Shown in pieces: positions 16,820 through 25,155 of a DNA stretch of 64,000 bases; the first letter of the stretch is position 1; every line of letters begins with the position of its first letter. This stretch comes from Microbacterium maritypicum. GTDB lineage: Bacteria; Actinomycetota; Actinomycetes; Actinomycetales; Microbacteriaceae. The translations under genes and the position numbers were made by a program. A model generated the notes under the pieces. The model saw only the letters and a list, made by a program, of their open reading frames with translations. It made no database searches and was not told where the DNA came from. The stretch spans positions 558,001 to 622,000 of the forward strand of contig NZ_CP168030.1 in NCBI RefSeq assembly GCF_041529975.1. The letters are read 5' to 3'.

Positions 16820-16854
16820 ATCGTACCCGTCTAACTTAGCTGAGCCTTACCTGA
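16820..16854 (-). promoter_or_regulatory. DtxR/IdeR-type iron box over the ECF-SIP operon promoter
   Basis: On the minus strand, 16854-16836 reads TCAGGTAAGGCTCAGCTAA and matches the actinobacterial iron-box form TTAGGTAAGGCTAACCTAA at 16 of 19 positions. TACGAT at 16825-16820 is a fitting -10 box, so the box would cover the -35 region, the classic place for iron-dependent repression. The consensus is from established knowledge of IdeR/DtxR sites; binding itself is inferred. Confidence 0.72.
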
Positions 16855-16908
16855 TCCGCCATCGACCGGCACGGGGCGACCGGCGCCCAGGCGACCGGTG
16901 CCGAGGGG

Positions 16909-17454
16909 TCAGCGCCGAGCGACTCCGGCCCGGCGCAGCGCCGAGCCGATCGCGAGCCCCACTGCGGTCCACGCGATCGGGCCGAGCACCGAGATCGCCA
17001 GGTACAGGATCTGCGCCCACGGCGCCATGACCGACAGGTGCGCGGCGAAGAACACGACGACCGCGACGATGACCCCGATCACGGCGGCCGAGATGAAGAA
17101 GCGCCACGGCCCCCAGGCGCGGTAGCGGGTGAGGGCGGCGACGCCCTCCTGGATGAGGCCGAACAGCAGGGCGGTGCCGATGAACCGCAGCGCCCACGCC
17201 GGGTTGAAGGCACTCGCGATCAGCGCCGCGAACACGTGCGTGATCAGGGCGACGAGCGGCAGTCGCAGCACCTCCTGGGCGATGATCCCCGGCAGCACGT
17301 GCGAGCCGAGCACGAGTCCGTAGAGGAAGAGGAGGGGGCTCGCCAGCAGCACGGGAGTCACCCATCCGGCGATGCCCGCGAGGATGCCCGTGGCCACTCC
17401 GATCGCTGCGCAGACGAGCAGTACTCGAGTCGACAGGAGGGGGGTGCGGGCCAC
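16909..17454 (-). CDS. Second ECF S component-like membrane protein
   Basis: 181 residues with about five to six hydrophobic segments and few charged residues. LLVCAAIGVATGILAGIAGW and ALITHVFAALIASAFNPAWA correspond in position and style to the S component at 12651-13277 (LLTCAALGVAGG..., LLVGLLAGLVI...), so the two look like paralogues. It precedes the ATPase gene on the same strand, but the iron box lies between them, so it may be expressed from its own promoter in the divergent gap and share the energy-coupling module. Substrate unknown. Confidence 0.72.
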   Translation of the reverse strand: MARTPLLSTRVLLVCAAIGVATGILAGIAGWVTPVLLASPLLFLYGLVLGSHVLPGIIAQEVLRLPLVALITHVFAALIASAFNPAWALRFIGTALLFGLIQEGVAALTRYRAWGPWRFFISAAVIGVIVAVVVFFAAHLSVMAPWAQILYLAISVLGPIAWTAVGLAIGSALRRAGVARR

Positions 17455-17502
17455 CTCTCCAGCTTACTGTCGACCTATCGGGAGGGAGGCCGTGGATAAC
17501 CC

Positions 17503-17538
17503 TGGCCGATCGGCGAAGGCCGGTTGGCCGATCGGCCA
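17503..17538. promoter_or_regulatory. Twin palindromes in the divergent gap between S component and protease genes
   Basis: TGGCCGATCGGCCA (17525-17538) is a perfect 14-bp palindrome. A second copy, 17503-17516, matches it at 13 of 14 bases. Their starts are 22 bases apart, about two helical turns, as expected for two dimers on one DNA face. A possible -10 box for the protease gene is TATGTT (17568-17573). The regulator is not known. Confidence 0.5.
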
Positions 17539-17621
17539 GTTCTCTCTCCGGCGGCGAAGAGCGGGACTATGTTGGCCGCGGTGCAGCAACGCGGTTGCAC
17601 CGTGATCATCGGGAGCACCAC

Positions 17622-20600
17622 ATGGGTCGAACACCCCTCCGGATGGCAGCAGCCACCACCCTGGCGACTCTGTTCATCGCATCGACGGCAACTACCGGCT
17701 ACGCGGCGACCGGGGAGGTGACGCATCCCGTCCCGGTCGCAGGCACGCCCGGCCACTACATCGTGGTCATGAAGTCCGATCCGCTCGCGAGCTATGAGGG
17801 CGACGTCAAAGGCCTGAAGGCGACGAAGCCCGCCGAGGGCGAGCAGCTCGAGACGCAATCGCAGGACTCGCAGCGGTACGTCAAGCACCTGCAGACGCAG
17901 CAGACCGACCTGGTCGGCGACATCGGAGTCACGCCCGACAACACCTATCAGGTCGCGCTCAACGGTTTCAGCGCCGACCTCTCCGGTGAGCAGGTCGATG
18001 CGCTGCGTGCGTCGAAGGATGTCCTCGGCGTGTACCCGGACGAGGTCCGGCACCCCGACGCGCAGACGTCCACCGACTTCCTCGGCCTCGGCGACGACCG
18101 CAAGGGGCGAGGCGGAGTGTGGCAGCAGACCGGCGGCGTCGAGAAGGCCGGCGAGGGCGTCGTGGTCGGCGTGATCGACACCGGCATCGCGCCGGAGCAT
18201 CCGTCCTTCGAGGGCAAGAAGATCAAGAAGCAGAAGAAGCAGCAGAGCCGACACAAGGGCAACCAGCCCTACACCGACGGCACCAACGTGTACTTCGACA
18301 AGTCCGACGGCGGGCAGTTCCAGGCCGCGATGGTCGAAGGCCAGGACTGGGACACGAGCGACTACTCCTCGAAGCTCATCGGCGGACAGTACTTCTACGC
18401 CGGGGCCGAGGCCGCCGGATTCGACTTCCAGTACGACTACCTCTCGCCGCGTGATGGCGACGGCCACGGCTCGCACACCGCGAGCACCGCGGCGGGTAAC
18501 TTCAAGGTCGACGCCGCCATCGAGGGCGTCGACTTCGGGACGGTCTCGGGCGTCGCACCCGGTGCGAAGGTCGCGGCCTACAAGGCCTGCTACGTCGGGC
18601 CGGACACGACCGTCACCACCGACGACATCTGCGCTCTGAGCGACCTCGTCGCGGCGATCGATCAGGCGGTCGCCGACGGCGTCGACGTGATCAACTACTC
18701 CATCGGCGGAGGGGCGGCGAGCACCGTGCTGTCGCCGGAGGACCTCGCGTTCTTCAACGCCGCGGCCGCGGGTGTCTTCGTCGCGACGAGTGCCGGCAAC
18801 GACGGCCCCGACCCGGTCACGGCCGACCACGCCTCGCCCTGGTACACGACCGTCGCCGCATCGACCATCCCGACCTGGGAGGGCACCGTGCAGTTCGACG
18901 GGTTCGAGCAGGCCGGAGCCTCGGTGAGCGTGCCGTTCGGTGAGAGCGTCACCGGCCCGTCGATCGCCGCGGTGGATGCCGCCGCGGCAGGAGCGGTCGA
19001 CCCGCAGCTCTGCCTGCCGGGCACCCTCGACCCCGCGAAGGTCACAGGGCGCATCGTGGTCTGCGACCGCGGCGGCAACGCACGCGCCGAGAAGTCGCAG
19101 GTCGTGAAGGATGCCGGGGGCATCGGCATGGTCCTCGTGAACGTGCCGGGTGGCGCGGACTCGCTCGACAACGACTTCCACGCCGTGCCGACCGTGCACC
19201 TGAACGCCGTGCACCGCGCCGCCGTGCTGGCGTACGTCCAGGGCGGCGTCGACCGTCCGATCACCCTCGTCGGCGAGAACACCACGGGCGTGACCACCCC
19301 GACGCCGCAGATCGCGGGCTTCTCCAGCCGCGGGCCGATGCTGGCCGACGGCAGCGATGTGCTGAAGCCGGATGTCGCGGCCCCCGGCGTCGCCATCCTC
19401 GCGGCGACGAACAACGGACCCGACGAGGAGCCGACCTTCGGCATCCTCTCCGGCACGTCGATGGCCTCGCCGCACGTGGCAGGTCTCGGAGCGCTGTACC
19501 TCGGTGAGCACCCGAAGGCGACGCCGGCGGAGATCCGCTCGGCGATGATGACCACCGCGTACGACACCGTGCTGCCCGACGGATCGAAGAACACCGACCC
19601 GTTCGAGCAGGGCGCGGGTCAGGTCGACCCGAAGCGGTATCTGAACCCCGGGCTGCTGTACCTCAACGGGGTCAAGGACTGGGCGGCGTTCCTCGACGGG
19701 AAGGGCCTGTCGGACTTCCCGGGGATCGAGCCCATCGACGGCAGCGACCTCAACCAGGCGTCGATCTCGATCGGCTCGCTGGCCAGCGCGCAGACCGTCA
19801 CCCGCACCGTCACCTCGACCGAGAAGGGCACCTTCACCGCGAAGGCCTCCGTTCCGGGCGTGAACGTCAAGGTCACCCCGCAGCAGTTGAAGTTCGACAA
19901 GCCGGGTCAGACCAAGACCTTCACCGTCACGTTCGACAACAAGAGCGCGCCGGTCGAGGAGTGGGCGACCGGTTCGCTCACCTGGAAGAGTGCGAAGAAC
20001 TCGGTGCGTTCGCCGATCGCGGTGTTCCCGGTCACGGCGGATGCTCCGGCCGAGGTCACCGGCACCGGCGTCGACGGCAGCACGTCCGTGGAGATCACCC
20101 CCGGTCTCGACGGCGACCTGGCGCTGAACCTCTCGGGCCTCACCGCCTACGAGCTCCTGACCGACCCGGACAACCCGGTCGAGGGGCACTCGGGCGATGA
20201 GAACTCGGGTGATGCGAACAAGGACGTCGCCTGGATCGTGGACGTCCCGGAGGGCACGACGCTCTCCCGGTTCGACCTCGACTCGTCGGACGACGACGGC
20301 AGCGACCTCGACCTCACCGTGTACCGCGTGGTGAGCCCGGACGACCTGCGGTATTACGAGAACTGGCAGTCGGCGACCGGCTCGGCGGACGAGCAGGTCA
20401 CGGTGCCGGCACCGACCGCCGGCACCTATCTGGTGGTGGCGAACGTGTATGCGACGACGGGGCCGATGACGTGGGACATGTCCTACGCCAACGTGCAGCC
20501 CGCCGGCGACGGGGCGTTCACCGCGACGCCGAATCCGATCGCCGCGGTCCGCGGTGAGAAGACGAGCTACGACCTCAGCTGGACCGGCCTGACCGCCGGC

Positions 20601-20846
20601 ACCCGCTATCTCGGACTCGTCCAGTACGGCGACTCGGCCGTCCGCACCGTCGTCACGGTGACGACGCCGGACGCCGCGAAGCAGGCGCCGCCGACGGATG
20701 CCCCGGAGACGGATGCCCCGCCGACGGATGCGCCGGAGCCGGATGCCCCGGAGCCGGATGCGCCGGAGACCGAGGCTCCGGAGACCCCGGCGCCGGAGAG
20801 TCCCGCACCGGAGACGGAGGCCCCGGAGACGCCGAAGCCGGAGTAG
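17622..20846 (+). CDS. Secreted subtilisin-like serine protease (S8) with PA insert and Pro-rich tail
   Basis: 1074 residues from the ATG at 17622 (GGGAG upstream). A signal peptide of about 28 residues ends near TTGYAATG. An I9-type propeptide follows (HYIVVMKSDPLASYEG to about 130). Catalytic residues: Asp186 in VIDTG, His282 in DGHGSHTA, Ser613 in SGTSMASPHVAG. A protease-associated (PA) domain is inserted between His and Ser (about 440-540). Beyond the catalytic part come an FN3-like domain and a pre-peptidase-type beta domain, then a tail of about 50 residues made of D/E-A-P repeats. No LPxTG or membrane anchor is present, so it is likely released or held by the wall through its tail. 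Confidence 0.93.
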   Translation: MGRTPLRMAAATTLATLFIASTATTGYAATGEVTHPVPVAGTPGHYIVVMKSDPLASYEGDVKGLKATKPAEGEQLETQSQDSQRYVKHLQTQQTDLVGDIGVTPDNTYQVALNGFSADLSGEQVDALRASKDVLGVYPDEVRHPDAQTSTDFLGLGDDRKGRGGVWQQTGGVEKAGEGVVVGVIDTGIAPEHPSFEGKKIKKQKKQQSRHKGNQPYTDGTNVYFDKSDGGQFQAAMVEGQDWDTSDYSSKLIGGQYFYAGAEAAGFDFQYDYLSPRDGDGHGSHTASTAAGNFKVDAAIEGVDFGTVSGVAPGAKVAAYKACYVGPDTTVTTDDICALSDLVAAIDQAVADGVDVINYSIGGGAASTVLSPEDLAFFNAAAAGVFVATSAGNDGPDPVTADHASPWYTTVAASTIPTWEGTVQFDGFEQAGASVSVPFGESVTGPSIAAVDAAAAGAVDPQLCLPGTLDPAKVTGRIVVCDRGGNARAEKSQVVKDAGGIGMVLVNVPGGADSLDNDFHAVPTVHLNAVHRAAVLAYVQGGVDRPITLVGENTTGVTTPTPQIAGFSSRGPMLADGSDVLKPDVAAPGVAILAATNNGPDEEPTFGILSGTSMASPHVAGLGALYLGEHPKATPAEIRSAMMTTAYDTVLPDGSKNTDPFEQGAGQVDPKRYLNPGLLYLNGVKDWAAFLDGKGLSDFPGIEPIDGSDLNQASISIGSLASAQTVTRTVTSTEKGTFTAKASVPGVNVKVTPQQLKFDKPGQTKTFTVTFDNKSAPVEEWATGSLTWKSAKNSVRSPIAVFPVTADAPAEVTGTGVDGSTSVEITPGLDGDLALNLSGLTAYELLTDPDNPVEGHSGDENSGDANKDVAWIVDVPEGTTLSRFDLDSSDDDGSDLDLTVYRVVSPDDLRYYENWQSATGSADEQVTVPAPTAGTYLVVANVYATTGPMTWDMSYANVQPAGDGAFTATPNPIAAVRGEKTSYDLSWTGLTAGTRYLGLVQYGDSAVRTVVTVTTPDAAKQAPPTDAPETDAPPTDAPEPDAPEPDAPETEAPETPAPESPAPETEAPETPKPE

Positions 20847-20855
20847 CCCCCACAG

Positions 20856-20893
20856 CACAGCGCCCCGCGGTCTCCCTTCCGCGGGGCGCTGTG
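20856..20893 (+). terminator. Intrinsic terminator of the subtilase gene
   Basis: Perfect 15-bp stem (20856-20870 with 20879-20893) and an 8-base loop, 10 bases after the stop. GC-rich stem without T-run, the form usual in actinobacteria. Confidence 0.88.
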
Positions 20894-21024
20894 TGCGCGC
20901 ACGGGCATCCGTTCATCGCGTGATCGATGCCGCTCGTCGCAGCATCCGCTCCCACCCCGGCCTCCGGTCTCCGCGTCTTCCTAACGTGGGGGAACGCAAT
21001 GTCGCGTATCCCGAGGAGACTCCC

Positions 21025-23277
21025 ATGACCGCACCGGGCACCGAACCCGTCATCGTCACCGACCCGAAACTCCCCTCCGTCGCCCTCACCGAGGAGCATC
21101 ACGAGAAGGCGAACCGCTGGACCCTGCCGAAGATCATCCTCTGGGCGGCGATCGCCCTGCTGGGTGCTGTGGCCTGGACCATGCTCGCGATCGTGCGTGG
21201 CGAGACCGTCAACGCGATCTGGTTCGTGTTCGCCGCGGTCTGCACGTATCTGATCGGCTACCGGTTCTACTCGAAGGTGATCGAGAAGTACATCACCCGG
21301 CCCGATGACCGCCGGGCCACCCCCGCCGAGGTCCGCCAGGACGGCAAGGACTACGTCCCCACCGACCGGCGCGTGCTCTACGGCCACCACTTCGCCGCCA
21401 TCGCCGGCGCCGGCCCGCTCGTCGGCCCGGTGCTCGCCGCGCAGATGGGCTACCTCCCCGGTACCATCTGGATCATCGTCGGCGTCGTGCTCGCCGGAGC
21501 CGTGCAGGACTACACGGTCCTCTTCTTCTCGATGCGCCGCGGCGGCCGCACGATCGGCCAGATGGCCCGTCAGGAGCTCGGCAAGATCGGTGGCACCGCC
21601 GCGATCATCGCCTCGCTGCTGATCATGCTGATCATCGTCGCGATCCTCGCGCTCGTCGTCGTCAACGCGCTCGGCGAGAGCCCGTGGGGTGTCTTCTCGG
21701 TCGCCATGACAATCCCGATCGCGCTCTTCATGGGCGTCTACCTGCGCTACCTGCGCCCTGGCAAGGTCACCGAGGTCTCGATCATCGGCTTCGCGCTGCT
21801 GATGGCCGCCATCATCGGCGGCGGCTGGGTCGCGGGCACCGAGTGGGGTCAGGCGATCTTCCACCTCGACCGCACCACCATCGCGTGGGGCATCATCATC
21901 TACGGTTTCATCGCCGCCGTGCTCCCGGTCTGGCTGCTGCTCGCTCCCCGCGACTATCTGTCGACCTTCATGAAGATCGGCGTGATCGTCATGCTCGCCG
22001 GAGCCATCGTCCTGGTGCGCCCCGAGATCACCGTCCCCGCGGTCAGCATCTTCGGCGAGAACGGCATGGGTCCGGTGTTCGCCGGTCCGCTCTTCCCGTT
22101 CCTGTTCGTCACGATCGCCTGCGGTGCGCTTTCGGGGTTCCATGCGCTGATCGCGTCCGGAACCACACCGAAGCTCATCGAGAAGGAGCGCCAGACGCGC
22201 TTCATCGGCTACGGCGGCATGCTCATGGAGTCGTTCGTCGCGATCATGGCCCTCGTCGCCGCGATCTCGATCGACCAGGGCATCTACTTCGCCATGAACG
22301 CGCCGGCCTCGGCGACGGGCGGCACGGTCGAAGGCGCCGTCGCCTTCGTGAACTCGCTGGGCCTGACGGGGGTGAACCTCACGCCCGAGATGCTCACCGG
22401 CACGGCAGCGGCGGTCGGCGAGGAGTCGATCGTCTCGCGCACCGGTGGGGCTCCGACGCTCGCCCTCGGCCTCGCGCACATCATGCAGCAGGCCCTCGGC
22501 GGTCAGGCGCTCATGGCGTTCTGGTACCACTTCGCGATCATGTTCGAGGCGCTGTTCATCCTCACCGCGGTGGATGCCGGCACCCGCGTCGCCCGTTTCA
22601 TGCTGCAGGACTCCATCGGCGCCTGGTTCCCTAAGTTCCGTGACGTGTCGTGGCGCCCCGGCGTCTGGATCTGCACCGCGATCATGGTGGCCGGCTGGGG
22701 AGCGATCCTCATCCTCGGTGTGACCGACCCGCTCGGCGGCATCAACACCTTCTTCCCGCTGTTCGGCATCGCGAACCAGCTGCTCGCCGCGATCGCGCTC
22801 GCCGTGGTGCTGGCCATCGTCGCCAAGCGCGGCCGCAGCTACTTCAAGTGGCTGTGGATCATCGCCCTGCCGCTCGCGTTCACCGCGGTCGTCACCATCA
22901 CGGCGTCGTTCTACAAGATCCTCTCCCCGGTCCCCGCGATCGGCTACTGGGCGAACCACTTCAAGTACGTGGCGGCCCGCGACTCCGGCGACACCGCGCT
23001 CGGTGGGCCCGAGGTGCTCGACGCGGTCATCCGCAACACGGCCGTGCAGGGCACCCTGTCGATCATCTTCGTCACCCTCGCGATCATCGTGATGGTCATG
23101 GCTGTGATCGTCACGGTCAAGGCGATCCGCAACGGCGGCGGCGAGAACACCGAAGACGAGCCGGTCGCCTCGCGCCGCTTCGCCCCGGCCGGGTTCCTGC
23201 CGAGCACCGCGGAGCGCGAGCTCGAGAAGCAGTGGGAGCCGATCCTCGCCGACGAGCGCAAGGCGTCGTCCCACTGA
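21025..23277 (+). CDS. cstA: Carbon starvation protein CstA (peptide/pyruvate transporter family)
   Basis: 750 residues from the ATG at 21025 with GAGGAG a few bases upstream. About 16-18 membrane segments. Family marks include YRFYSKVIEKYITRPDD, LYGHHFAAIAGAGPLVGPVL, AGAVQDYTVLFFSMRRGG and LSGFHALIASGTTPKL. CstA proteins take up peptides or pyruvate when carbon is short; the E. coli homologue BtsT is a pyruvate/proton symporter. The next gene encodes its usual small partner YbdD. A LytS/LytR pair of the kind that controls btsT in E. coli is encoded 1.6 kb further on, separated by hipBA. Confidence 0.95.
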   Translation: MTAPGTEPVIVTDPKLPSVALTEEHHEKANRWTLPKIILWAAIALLGAVAWTMLAIVRGETVNAIWFVFAAVCTYLIGYRFYSKVIEKYITRPDDRRATPAEVRQDGKDYVPTDRRVLYGHHFAAIAGAGPLVGPVLAAQMGYLPGTIWIIVGVVLAGAVQDYTVLFFSMRRGGRTIGQMARQELGKIGGTAAIIASLLIMLIIVAILALVVVNALGESPWGVFSVAMTIPIALFMGVYLRYLRPGKVTEVSIIGFALLMAAIIGGGWVAGTEWGQAIFHLDRTTIAWGIIIYGFIAAVLPVWLLLAPRDYLSTFMKIGVIVMLAGAIVLVRPEITVPAVSIFGENGMGPVFAGPLFPFLFVTIACGALSGFHALIASGTTPKLIEKERQTRFIGYGGMLMESFVAIMALVAAISIDQGIYFAMNAPASATGGTVEGAVAFVNSLGLTGVNLTPEMLTGTAAAVGEESIVSRTGGAPTLALGLAHIMQQALGGQALMAFWYHFAIMFEALFILTAVDAGTRVARFMLQDSIGAWFPKFRDVSWRPGVWICTAIMVAGWGAILILGVTDPLGGINTFFPLFGIANQLLAAIALAVVLAIVAKRGRSYFKWLWIIALPLAFTAVVTITASFYKILSPVPAIGYWANHFKYVAARDSGDTALGGPEVLDAVIRNTAVQGTLSIIFVTLAIIVMVMAVIVTVKAIRNGGGENTEDEPVASRRFAPAGFLPSTAERELEKQWEPILADERKASSH

Positions 23278-23278
23278 G

Positions 23279-23524
23279 ATGGCCGACACCATGACTCGGA
23301 CGGATGCCGCGACCACCCTCCTGCGCGCTCTCCTGGGCGCCGTGGGCCGGGTGGGCCGCGGCATCCGCTGGTACATGACGAACCTGATGGGCGACAGCGC
23401 CTATGCGACCTATGTCGCCCATCAGCGCCGCGTGCACCCGGACGAGGAGCCGATGACCGAGCGGCAGTTCTGGCGGGAGCGGATGGACGACCAGGACCGC
23501 AACCCCGGTGCCCGCTGCTGCTGA
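23279..23524 (+). CDS. YbdD/YjiX family protein (CstA partner)
   Basis: 81 residues. The core YMTNLMGDSAYATYVAHQRRVHP with the following EPMTERQFWRERMD is characteristic of the YbdD/DUF466 family, whose genes almost always follow cstA. The ATG lies one base after the cstA stop, so the pair is co-translated. These proteins are needed for, or modulate, transport by CstA/BtsT; the mechanism is not known. The C-terminus ends in RCC, also typical of the family. Confidence 0.9.
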   Translation: MADTMTRTDAATTLLRALLGAVGRVGRGIRWYMTNLMGDSAYATYVAHQRRVHPDEEPMTERQFWRERMDDQDRNPGARCC

Positions 23525-23549
23525 GCGCGGAGCGGCCGATCCGAGGCGA

Positions 23550-23606
23550 GTTATGACCAGTATGCTCGCCATAACCGCATGTTATGACTAGTATGTTCGT
23601 CATAAC
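23550..23606. promoter_or_regulatory. Duplicated hipBA operator
   Basis: Two 26-bp copies, 23550-23575 and 23581-23606, start 31 bases apart. Each has arms GTTATGAC and GTCATAAC (GCCATAAC in the first) around a 10-base spacer; they differ from each other at four positions. The second perfect copy ends 22 bases before the HTH gene. The layout suits cooperative binding of two HipB dimers with autorepression of hipBA. Confidence 0.75.
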
Positions 23607-23627
23607 AGACTGGCGGAGGTGGCGCGC

Positions 23628-23915
23628 ATGGCCGGATATCGGATCGCTCGGGACATGGAGACGTTCGGCGAGCACATCCGCGGATGGCGCATGGTGCTGG
23701 GGCTGACCGCCCAGCAAGTCGCCGAGCGAGCGAACATCTCGCGCGACACGTTGCGCAAGATCGAGAACGGCAATGCGACAGTCACGTTCGAGAATGTCGC
23801 CCAGGTGCTGCGGTCACTCGGCATTCTCGAGGCGGTCGTGAACGCCGTCGATCCGTTGAGCACCGACATCGGCAGGCTCCGCGCCTCGAGCCTCGAGAAG
23901 ACGCGCGCTCGATGA
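23628..23915 (+). CDS. hipB: HipB-like HTH antitoxin/repressor
   Basis: 95 residues. The start is taken as ATG 23628 because GGAGG is centred about 10 bases before it; a GTG at 23619 lies within that ribosome site. The HTH_XRE domain occupies residues 12-68 with LTAQQVAERANISRDTLRKI as helix-turn-helix. Its stop overlaps the start of the kinase gene (ATGA). HipB binds and restrains HipA and represses the shared promoter; two fitting inverted repeats lie just upstream. Pairing, order and size give a firm call. Confidence 0.87.
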   Translation: MAGYRIARDMETFGEHIRGWRMVLGLTAQQVAERANISRDTLRKIENGNATVTFENVAQVLRSLGILEAVVNAVDPLSTDIGRLRASSLEKTRAR

Positions 23916-25147
23916 GCGACTACGAGGTCTATGGTGACGACCGTGGCGACCTGCAGCTGGTGGGGCAGGCGCATTTCACCAGCGGCAGGTCGCTTGCCAC
24001 CACCTTCCTCTATGACGCGGCGTACCTCGCCCGCGGCGGCGCGAACATCGATCCGTCGCTGCAGCTCGTTCCCGGACCGCAGTACCAGTCCGGGATGCTG
24101 CGGGCGTTCTCCGACAGCTCGCCGGACCGTTGGGGCCGCAACCTCATCGACAAGGCCGAGCGGATAGCCGCCCGCGAGGCCGGTCGCGCTCCGAGGAGCC
24201 TCGACGACGTCAGCTACCTCTTGGGTGTCAGCGACGACACTCGCCAGGGCGCGCTGCGCTTCCGTGCCGTGGGCACCGAGGACTTCCTCGGTGCAGAAGC
24301 TCATGTCCCTGCGATCGTCGAACTTCCGAACCTCCTGCGCCGCAGCGATGAACTCGCCGGCGACGACGACTACACCGAGGCGGTCAAGCAGCTGCTCGAC
24401 ACCGGAACCACAGGCCTGGGTGGCGCGCGGCCGAAGGCATCCGTGCGTCTCGAGGACGGATCCCTCGGGTTCGCGAAGTTCCCGCATTCCAGCGACGGGT
24501 GGGATGTCATGGCGTGGGAGGCGACCACTCTCGGTCTGCTGTCGGACTGCGGAATCGCAGTGCCAGAATTCCGTCTCACACGCCTGGGAGAGCGCTGCGT
24601 CCTCATCCTGCGCCGCTTCGACCGGGACGCGAAGCAGCAGCGGATCGGGTACATCAGCGCCATGACCGCGATCGGAGCCGCCGACGGCGAGCACCACGAC
24701 TACGTCGAGATCGCCGACGCCATCCGCGACATCGCGCGCTCCCCTCGCGCCGCGCTCTCTGATCTCTTTGACCGCGCGATCGTCAATGTCGCTCTCGGCA
24801 ACACGGATGATCACCTGCGCAATCATGGTTTCCTCAGCGATGGCAACGCCTGGACGCTCAGCCCCGCCTTCGACGTCAATCCGAATCCTGATCTCGCCCG
24901 GAGCCGATCGACCTCGATCGCCGGAGCCGACACGTACGACACGGAGATCGAGGGTCTGCTCGCGCTCGCGGACGACTGCGACCTGACGCAGAGCCGGGCT
25001 CGAGAGCACATGGCGAGTATCTCCGAGGCGCTCTCATCGTGGCAGGATCGCGCGCGTCGAAATCGCCTCCCCGAGAAGGAGATCTCACGCATGGGCGAAT
25101 CGATCGCTCCGAGGCTGGACCTCGTGGCCACGGCCGGTCGAAAGTAG
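23912..25147 (+). CDS. hipA: HipA-like serine/threonine kinase toxin
   Basis: 411 residues. HipA motifs are in place: the glycine-rich GLGGARPKAS loop, the catalytic region GNTDDHLRNHGFL with Asp299 and Asn304 aligning to the catalytic Asp and Asn of E. coli HipA, and the metal-binding Asp in SPAFDVNPNP. E. coli HipA phosphorylates GltX and causes dormancy; targets differ among homologues. The Ser that E. coli HipA autophosphorylates, just before its glycine loop, has no obvious match here (Gly is at that place in my alignment). The whole protein is in one chain rather than split as in HipBST. It overlaps hipB by four bases. Confidence 0.88.
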   Translation: MSDYEVYGDDRGDLQLVGQAHFTSGRSLATTFLYDAAYLARGGANIDPSLQLVPGPQYQSGMLRAFSDSSPDRWGRNLIDKAERIAAREAGRAPRSLDDVSYLLGVSDDTRQGALRFRAVGTEDFLGAEAHVPAIVELPNLLRRSDELAGDDDYTEAVKQLLDTGTTGLGGARPKASVRLEDGSLGFAKFPHSSDGWDVMAWEATTLGLLSDCGIAVPEFRLTRLGERCVLILRRFDRDAKQQRIGYISAMTAIGAADGEHHDYVEIADAIRDIARSPRAALSDLFDRAIVNVALGNTDDHLRNHGFLSDGNAWTLSPAFDVNPNPDLARSRSTSIAGADTYDTEIEGLLALADDCDLTQSRAREHMASISEALSSWQDRARRNRLPEKEISRMGESIAPRLDLVATAGRK

Positions 25148-25155
25148 TTGATCCC

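Noticed and set aside
16866..16903. CGGCAC/GTGCCG inverted repeat after the second S-component gene as terminator.
   Set aside because: Only six pairs with a long GC-rich loop; not distinct from background in this genome.
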